DNA of 10,350 nucleotides, from contig DATJRJ010000266.1 of the NCBI GenBank assembly GCA_035504735.1, forward strand, positions 1 to 10,350. The letters run 5' to 3'. The notes below the pieces were generated by a model. It was not told the DNA's origin. It did no database searches and saw only the letters and a list, made by a program, of their open reading frames with translations. Both the position numbers and the translations under genes were made by a program. The stretch's first letter is position 1. Each line of letters opens with the position of its first letter. The DNA is from JAJPIG01 sp035504735 (GTDB lineage: Bacteria; Desulfobacterota; Binatia; Binatales; Binataceae). Below, one piece after another: positions 6,418 through 10,350 of the stretch.

Positions 6418-7155
6418 ATGATTGATCTCTACTTCTGGCCGACCCCCAACGGAAAGAAAATCACTATCCAGCTGGAGGAGACGGGCCTGCCGTACAACAT
6501 CAAGCCGATCAATATCGGACGCGGTGACCAGCTAGCTCCCGACTTCCTGCGGATTTCACCCAACGGCCGGATGCCGGCGATCGTGGATCACGAGCCGATC
6601 GGCGGTGGCGCGCCGATCACGATTTTCGAGTCCGGCGCGATCATGGAATACCTGGCCGAGAAGAGTGGAAAGTTCTGGCCCCAGGCACCGCGCCAGAAGT
6701 ACGAGGTCGTGCAATGGGTCTATTGGCAGATGGGCAACCAGGGACCCAAGATGGGTGAACAGGGGCACTTTCGCCGCGCCGCGCAGGAACCGAAAAATGG
6801 CGATCAGACTTATGCGATGTTGCGTTTTGACAACGAAGTCAACCGCATCTACGGAGTGCTGAACCTGGGGCTGCATAAGAAGCGCTATCTGGCCGCGGAG
6901 CAGTACACGATCGCCGACATGATCAATTACCCGTGGGCGAGCTTATGGGAACTCCGCAATGTCGACCTCAGCGAATTTCCCAATGTCAAACGATGGCTGG
7001 ACGAGATCGGCGCCCGCCCGGCGGTCAAAAAAGCCATGGCGGCAGGCCCCGAGTATCGCGAAGACCCGGCGACCATCCCTGCCGATGAGCAGGCGCGGCG
7101 TGCAAAGCTTCTGACCCATCAGCGGGCCCAAAAAGTTCCCAGGGAGTGGGCCTAG
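6418..7155 (+). CDS. YfcG/Nu-class-like glutathione transferase
   Basis: A 245-residue protein close in layout to E. coli YfcG, a GSH-dependent disulfide-bond reductase of the Nu class. The N-terminus MIDLYFWPTPNGKK keeps Thr9 and Asn11, which in YfcG hold the glutathione or glutathione disulfide. It also keeps FLRISPNGRMPAIVD (43-57, with the cis-Pro at 53), ESGAI (71-75) and YTIADM (163-168). A disulfide reductase or peroxidase role is the family inference. The ATG at 6418 follows GGAGG (6407-6411) at 6 bases and matches the YfcG start exactly, so the in-frame GTG at 6382 was rejected. The C-terminus runs about 25-30 residues past YfcG and is charged. Confidence 0.88.
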   Translation: MIDLYFWPTPNGKKITIQLEETGLPYNIKPINIGRGDQLAPDFLRISPNGRMPAIVDHEPIGGGAPITIFESGAIMEYLAEKSGKFWPQAPRQKYEVVQWVYWQMGNQGPKMGEQGHFRRAAQEPKNGDQTYAMLRFDNEVNRIYGVLNLGLHKKRYLAAEQYTIADMINYPWASLWELRNVDLSEFPNVKRWLDEIGARPAVKKAMAAGPEYREDPATIPADEQARRAKLLTHQRAQKVPREWA

Positions 7156-7222
7156 CGGACGCGATTTGCAACCCAAACCGCGCGGCGGAGGCCGCAAGGA
7201 TTTCACAGTGGGGCTGCGGTCC

Positions 7223-7249
7223 TTGACTCAATCGCGATGCCGATACATT
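7223..7249 (+). promoter_or_regulatory. Putative promoter of the crcB operon
   Basis: TTGACT (7223-7228) and TACATT (7244-7249) with a 15-base spacer place the start at about 7256, about 10 bases before the fluoride aptamer. The -35 matches the one found for the left riboswitch. The spacing is short, so the -10 is uncertain. Confidence 0.4.
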
Positions 7250-7265
7250 GATGTTAACTGTAATC

Positions 7266-7317
7266 GGTGATGGGGTTCCACCGCGAACCGCTCCATGAAT
7301 GAGCTAATAACCCCTAC
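7266..7317 (+). ncRNA. Fluoride riboswitch (crcB motif) upstream of DUF190-CBS and crcB
   Basis: It reads GGTGATGGGGTTCCACC, then AACCGC, a P3 hairpin GCTC/GAGC (7290-7293 with 7301-7304), then CTAATAACCCCTAC. P1 is GGTG/CACC, and the pseudoknot/P2 pairing is GGGGTT with AACCCC. These conserved strings and their order are the crcB-motif aptamer. The downstream operon contains a true crcB fluoride channel gene, which supports the call strongly. Fluoride is expected to stabilise the aptamer and stop the terminator from forming. Confidence 0.93.
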
Positions 7318-7347
7318 TGGTGGCGAACACGGTAGGGGTTTTTCTTT
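7309..7347 (+). terminator. Expression-platform terminator of the right fluoride riboswitch
   Basis: AACCCCTAC (7309-7317) pairs perfectly with GTAGGGGTT (7332-7340), and a run of T (TTTTTCTTT) follows. It shares the AACCCC arm with the aptamer, so the two folds exclude each other. Without fluoride, transcription should stop here, before the gene at 7475. Confidence 0.88.
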
Positions 7348-7474
7348 GTCTAAGGTCTGTGACGGAAGGACCATGATCTTTTTTGATCTTCAAGATCTTG
7401 CATCTGTTAGACTCCGACCGAGCATTTGGAGATGCCTATCAGGGGTTTCGCCGTAGTTGGGAGGGCAGTGATTC

Positions 7475-8779
7475 ATGTTCACGGGGAGGGGTAAGCAGCT
7501 CACGGTCTTTGTCACCGAAACTGACCATTATCATCACCAGGCATTGTACATGGCGATTATCGAGATGCTGCGGCGCGAAGGCTGCAGCGGCGCCACTGCC
7601 GTTCGGGGCATCGCAGGCTTTGGTGCCTCGACACTGATTCACACCGCCGCCGTCCTTCGGATGTCGCTCGATCAGCCGCTCATGATCACGGTCGTGGACC
7701 GGCCGGCACGAATCGAACGAGTACTCGAGCCCTTGCGTGAAATGGCTCCCAGCGCGCTCATCGTCTTGCAAGACGTCGAAGTCGTTCAGTCAGGAGCACC
7801 CTTCAGAGAAGGATTACCGGACGTCAACGTGTCCGAGGTGATGCGGCGGAACGTTGCCACGGTGCATCCCGATAGTCCGATTACTCAAGTTGTCGAGCTC
7901 CTCCTAGACAAGGATTATACGGCCGTCCCGGTGCTGGACAACGATGGCAAGGTAGTCGGCATGGTCAGCGACAACGATCTTCTTACCCGCGGGGAAATGA
8001 CGGTCACCCTTAGCCTCAAGCGCGCGACTGATCTCGATTATGTCCGCGAACTTCATGAGTCACTGGAAAGTCCGAATCGGACCGTGTCTGAAGTCATGAC
8101 GAGTGATGTCATAACAGCATCGCCAGACATGATTCTTGGCCGGGCCGCTCGATTGATGGTGGACAAGCATCTCAAGCGGCTGCCGGTGGTGGATACCAAC
8201 GGCAAGCTGGTCGGAATCCTCGGCCGCCTCGACGTATTGAACACGATCGCTGCCGTGCATCTGCCGGAGTGGCATCCAGGGGCCCGCGCCGTCAGTGCTC
8301 AAGCCGTAGTCGGCGATGTAATGACCCGCGAGGTTCCGAGCGTCCACGACTCCGCGACGATCGAGGAGGTCTTCGCGCTGCTGGTCTCTTCGGCCCACAA
8401 ACGAGTTGTGGTCATAGATGACAAGCGGCACGTGGTCGGCATCATCGCGGATTCCGATTTGCTTTCAAGGGTAAGCCGCGAGACCTGGCCCAGCACCATG
8501 GAAGTCCTGGTCTCCAAGGTCCCAATTGAACGGATCAGTGGAGCGGCGCGAAAAAATATTCAGCGGCTGCACGCGCGATTTGCCAGAGAACTGATGACGC
8601 GAGATGTGATTACGGTCCGAGAGAAGATGCCGGTCGCAAGTGCCCTTGCACTTTCTGCCGAAAAGCGAGTGAAGCGCCTGCCGGTGGTGGATGCTGAAGG
8701 CGAGCTGATCGGAATCGTCGGCCGAACCGAAATGATGCGGGCGTTGCTCGCTCGCAGCGACGAGGGAAAGGGCGTGTAA
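7475..8779 (+). CDS. DUF190 domain fused to four CBS domains
   Basis: A 434-residue cytoplasmic protein. Residues 6-108 form a DUF190 (PII-like fold) domain with the signature GATAVRGIAGFG at 39-50. Four CBS motifs follow at about 118-172, 203-258, 278-332 and 369-425, each opening with a VMxxxV-type strand (S/G-E-V-M, D-V-M, E-L-M) and ending in a VVG/IG-I-x-x-x-D-x-L hydrophobic strand. CBS pairs usually bind adenine nucleotides, so two Bateman modules are likely. DUF190 proteins often sit beside crcB. A sensor or regulator of the channel is the inference; no catalytic motif is seen. GGGAGGG at 7459-7465 precedes the ATG by 9 bases. One base separates its stop from crcB, and expression should be fluoride-induced through the riboswitch. 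Confidence 0.9.
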   Translation: MFTGRGKQLTVFVTETDHYHHQALYMAIIEMLRREGCSGATAVRGIAGFGASTLIHTAAVLRMSLDQPLMITVVDRPARIERVLEPLREMAPSALIVLQDVEVVQSGAPFREGLPDVNVSEVMRRNVATVHPDSPITQVVELLLDKDYTAVPVLDNDGKVVGMVSDNDLLTRGEMTVTLSLKRATDLDYVRELHESLESPNRTVSEVMTSDVITASPDMILGRAARLMVDKHLKRLPVVDTNGKLVGILGRLDVLNTIAAVHLPEWHPGARAVSAQAVVGDVMTREVPSVHDSATIEEVFALLVSSAHKRVVVIDDKRHVVGIIADSDLLSRVSRETWPSTMEVLVSKVPIERISGAARKNIQRLHARFARELMTRDVITVREKMPVASALALSAEKRVKRLPVVDAEGELIGIVGRTEMMRALLARSDEGKGV

Positions 8780-8780
8780 G

Positions 8781-9155
8781 GTGCTGGCGGTTCTTCTGGT
8801 TGCGTTGGGCGGCGGTATCGGATCGGCAGCGCGGTATTTAGTCAGCGGCTGGTTTGCCAGTCGCTTTGGACCTGCGTTTCCTTACGGGACCTTTGTGGTC
8901 AACATCACAGGTAGCTTCATTATCGGGCTCCTTCTCGCGTTCGCTCAGGAGCGTGGATCACTTAGTGCCTACTGGCGGCTTTTCTTCGCCGTAGGTTTTG
9001 TCGGTGGCTACACAACCTTCTCGACCTTCGAGTACGAGTCGATTCGATTGCTGCAGGACCGGGAGATGCTGCTCGGCGCCGTCTATCTAATCGGAAGCGT
9101 AGTCACCGGCGGCGTCGCCGTGTTCATGGGAATCGCCCTCGGCAATTGGATTTGA
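8781..9155 (+). CDS. crcB: Fluoride channel CrcB/Fluc
   Basis: A 124-residue, four-helix membrane protein that lets fluoride leave the cell as a dual-topology dimer. Motifs are GGGIGSAARYLVS (10-22), YGTFVVNITGSF with Asn41 (35-46), and GGYTTFSTFEYE (75-86). The last contains the Phe80/Phe83 box and the backbone region of the central Na+ site. The start is GTG at 8781, one base after the previous stop, with GAGGGAAAGGG ending about 8 bases upstream. No other frame start fits the family. The length is typical. It is the last gene of the riboswitch-controlled operon. A 6-bp hairpin (9176-9181 with 9191-9196) follows. Confidence 0.96.
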   Translation: MLAVLLVALGGGIGSAARYLVSGWFASRFGPAFPYGTFVVNITGSFIIGLLLAFAQERGSLSAYWRLFFAVGFVGGYTTFSTFEYESIRLLQDREMLLGAVYLIGSVVTGGVAVFMGIALGNWI

Positions 9156-9175
9156 TTTTCGCGGCCAAACTTGAA

Positions 9176-9196
9176 GAGCGGCTGCGCAATCCGCTC
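9176..9196 (+). terminator. Weak hairpin after crcB
   Basis: GAGCGG and CCGCTC form a 6-bp stem with a 9-base loop about 20 bases after the crcB stop. No T run follows (AAATAATC), so it may be an RNA-end stabiliser rather than an intrinsic terminator. Confidence 0.3.
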
Positions 9197-9268
9197 AAAT
9201 AATCGCGCGGCTCGCGGAGTGCAACTGGACGGCCCGGTTTGCGCGCCTAAGCAAGGAGTCTGGCTGCG

Positions 9269-9976
9269 ATGAGAATCTGCATCATCTCGGATCTGCACGC
9301 GAACCTCGAAGCACTTTTGGCATTGCCGCAGGATTTCGACCAGCTATGGGTGCTGGGCGATCTGGTGAATTACGGTCCCAACCCTAAAGAGGTAATCGAC
9401 TTCGTGCGCGCCCACGCATCTACGGTGATCCGCGGCAACCACGACCACTCGGTTGGATTCGGCACCGACTGTGGATGTTCTCCGCGCTTCCGTGCGATGG
9501 CGGAGGCGACTCGCGATTATACAGCGTCGGTCCTCTCGGCGGCTGACAAGCAGTATCTTCGCGACCTGCCGACCTCGGTCTCCCGGCAGATCAACGGCGA
9601 GGTCTGCTTTCTTTGTCATGCGACGCCGTCAGATCTTTTATACGAGTATCGCCCTCCTGACTCGCAACTCTGGGCGCGAGAAGAAGAGGCAAGCTCCGAC
9701 GCTAACATAATCCTGGCGGGCCATACCCATCTGCAATTCTCGCGCACTGTTGGAGAACGATTGATTGTGAACCCGGGAAGCCTCGGACAATCCAAGATGG
9801 GAGATCCGAGGGCGCGATACGCAATCTGGCAGGAGGGTAAGATCGAGCTCCACGCGCTTGAGTACCCGGTCGAAAGGACGGCCGCGAAAATTTCCGCGCT
9901 TGACCTTCCCGCTGAGATTAAGACCGATCTAACCGCGGTGCTGAGGACCGGCTCTGTACCCGGAAGGTCTTCATGA
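9269..9976 (+). CDS. YfcE/MJ0936-like metallophosphoesterase
   Basis: A 235-residue calcineurin-like phosphoesterase with the complete two-metal set: Asp8 and His10 (SDLH), Asp31 (GDLVNYG), Asn57 and His58 (GNHD), His117 (CHATP), and His152 and His154 (GHTH). The NPGSLGQ motif at 168-174 is typical of the YfcE/MJ0936 phosphodiesterase group. The substrate is not known; related enzymes cleave simple phosphodiesters in vitro. AAGGAG at 9253-9258 supports the ATG. It follows crcB by 113 bases on the same strand. It could be read through from the fluoride operon, but a separate promoter is possible. Fluoride inhibits many metal-dependent phosphatases, so the link may be meaningful, but that is speculation. 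Confidence 0.88.
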   Translation: MRICIISDLHANLEALLALPQDFDQLWVLGDLVNYGPNPKEVIDFVRAHASTVIRGNHDHSVGFGTDCGCSPRFRAMAEATRDYTASVLSAADKQYLRDLPTSVSRQINGEVCFLCHATPSDLLYEYRPPDSQLWAREEEASSDANIILAGHTHLQFSRTVGERLIVNPGSLGQSKMGDPRARYAIWQEGKIELHALEYPVERTAAKISALDLPAEIKTDLTAVLRTGSVPGRSS

Positions 9977-10013
9977 CGCTCGCTGAGTCGAACCCGGAAT
10001 CTATGGTTATCTT

Positions 10014-10190
10014 ATGGTCGAGTCCGATTGCGATCCTTACGCGGAAAACGTTTACGGGCTCCTTTTGAATGAAACCCCAGCGATGAATTGGTCTCATATC
10101 AGGAGGCTCTCGATCGTTATGCGGGCGCTGGAAGACGCCGCAATCGAAATTGAGGACGTCCTGGAGACTGTAATAGCCATCAACGCCTGA
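10014..10190 (+). CDS. Small hypothetical protein, 58 residues
   Basis: An ATG-to-TGA frame giving a 58-residue acidic protein, predicted soluble and helical in its second half (RALEDAAIEIEDVLETVIAI). I do not recognise a family. There is no strong ribosome site at 10014, so the start is uncertain. Its stop overlaps the ATG of the next frame by one base (TGATG), which argues that both frames are real and coupled. It lies 38 bases after the phosphoesterase stop on the same strand. Confidence 0.5.
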   Translation: MVESDCDPYAENVYGLLLNETPAMNWSHIRRLSIVMRALEDAAIEIEDVLETVIAINA

Positions 10191-10350
10191 TGACCACATT
10201 TGAGGATGACATTGCCGATTCGGTGAAACTAGTAGTCGTTGGCAAGTTGAGACGGATCAGGTCCGCGATAGAGGATTTGAAGAGTTACTACGGCTTGGAC
10301 ACGGAGACGGTTTCCAACCGGCGCCGCATTTCAACCAGGCTGGTAATCCT
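10190..10350 (+). CDS. Small hypothetical protein, partial at the window edge
   Basis: The frame opens at ATG 10190 inside the previous stop and runs off the window after 53 codons. It begins MTTFEDDIADSVKLVV, followed by a basic, Arg-rich stretch (KLRRIRSAIEDLKS, later NRRRIST). No family is recognised. The acidic-then-basic pair of short coupled genes resembles a toxin-antitoxin layout in form only; nothing in the residues proves it. Confidence 0.45.
   Translation, partial: MTTFEDDIADSVKLVVVGKLRRIRSAIEDLKSYYGLDTETVSNRRRISTRLVI

Noticed and set aside
7383..7637. A plus-strand leader ORF after the riboswitch
   Set aside because: It uses a poor start, overlaps the DUF190 gene in another frame and has no recognisable content.
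9918..10199. A 93-residue minus-strand ORF
   Set aside because: It overlaps the 3' end of the metallophosphoesterase and lies antisense to two coupled plus-strand frames; no family resemblance is seen.

Overview
The window comes from a GC-rich bacterium, probably a free-living soil, sediment or groundwater lineage. The genes do not fix the phylum; a deep-branching proteobacterial-like or acidobacterial-like genome would fit, but this is inference. No tRNA, rRNA, CRISPR array or complete insertion sequence is visible. The theme of the window is fluoride: it holds two fluoride (crcB-motif) riboswitches pointing away from each other, each heading a different operon.

Left part (1-5100, minus strand): a promoter and a fluoride riboswitch with its terminator hairpin (about 4969-5091) precede a four-gene operon for a membrane complex related to group 4 [NiFe] hydrogenases and respiratory complex I. 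Its genes are hyfC/nuoH-like, hyfE/nuoK-like, hyfF (antiporter-like) and hyfG/hycE-like (a NuoC-NuoD fusion). The large subunit has lost all four nickel-ligand cysteines and ends exactly where the hydrogenase maturation protease would cut, so it is not a hydrogenase but an Ehr-type (energy-converting hydrogenase-related) subunit. A fifth gene, the hyfI/nuoB-like small subunit, begins at 164 but is recognisable for only about 19 codons before it runs into the antisense of a serine-recombinase C-terminal fragment. The operon therefore appears broken at its 3' end, or the contig has a junction there.

Middle part (5100-7160): upstream of the left riboswitch lies a decayed 3' tail of a crcB gene (5114-5200, minus), followed by two divergently transcribed glutathione S-transferase family genes, an unclassified one (minus, 5410-6177) and a YfcG/Nu-like one (plus, 6418-7155).

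Right part (7220-9155, plus strand): a second promoter, fluoride riboswitch and terminator (7223-7347) lead into a DUF190 plus four-CBS-domain protein and then crcB, the Fluc fluoride channel. This is the expected fluoride-resistance operon. Downstream are a YfcE/MJ0936-like metallophosphoesterase (9269-9976) and two small, translationally coupled genes of unknown function (10014-10190 and 10190 to the edge).

Reading it together: one riboswitch controls fluoride export through CrcB with a nucleotide-sensing partner, and the other controls a proton/ion-translocating complex I-like module without a hydrogenase site. The second pairing is the most interesting part of the window. It suggests a fluoride-responsive ion or redox pump whose chemistry is not known.
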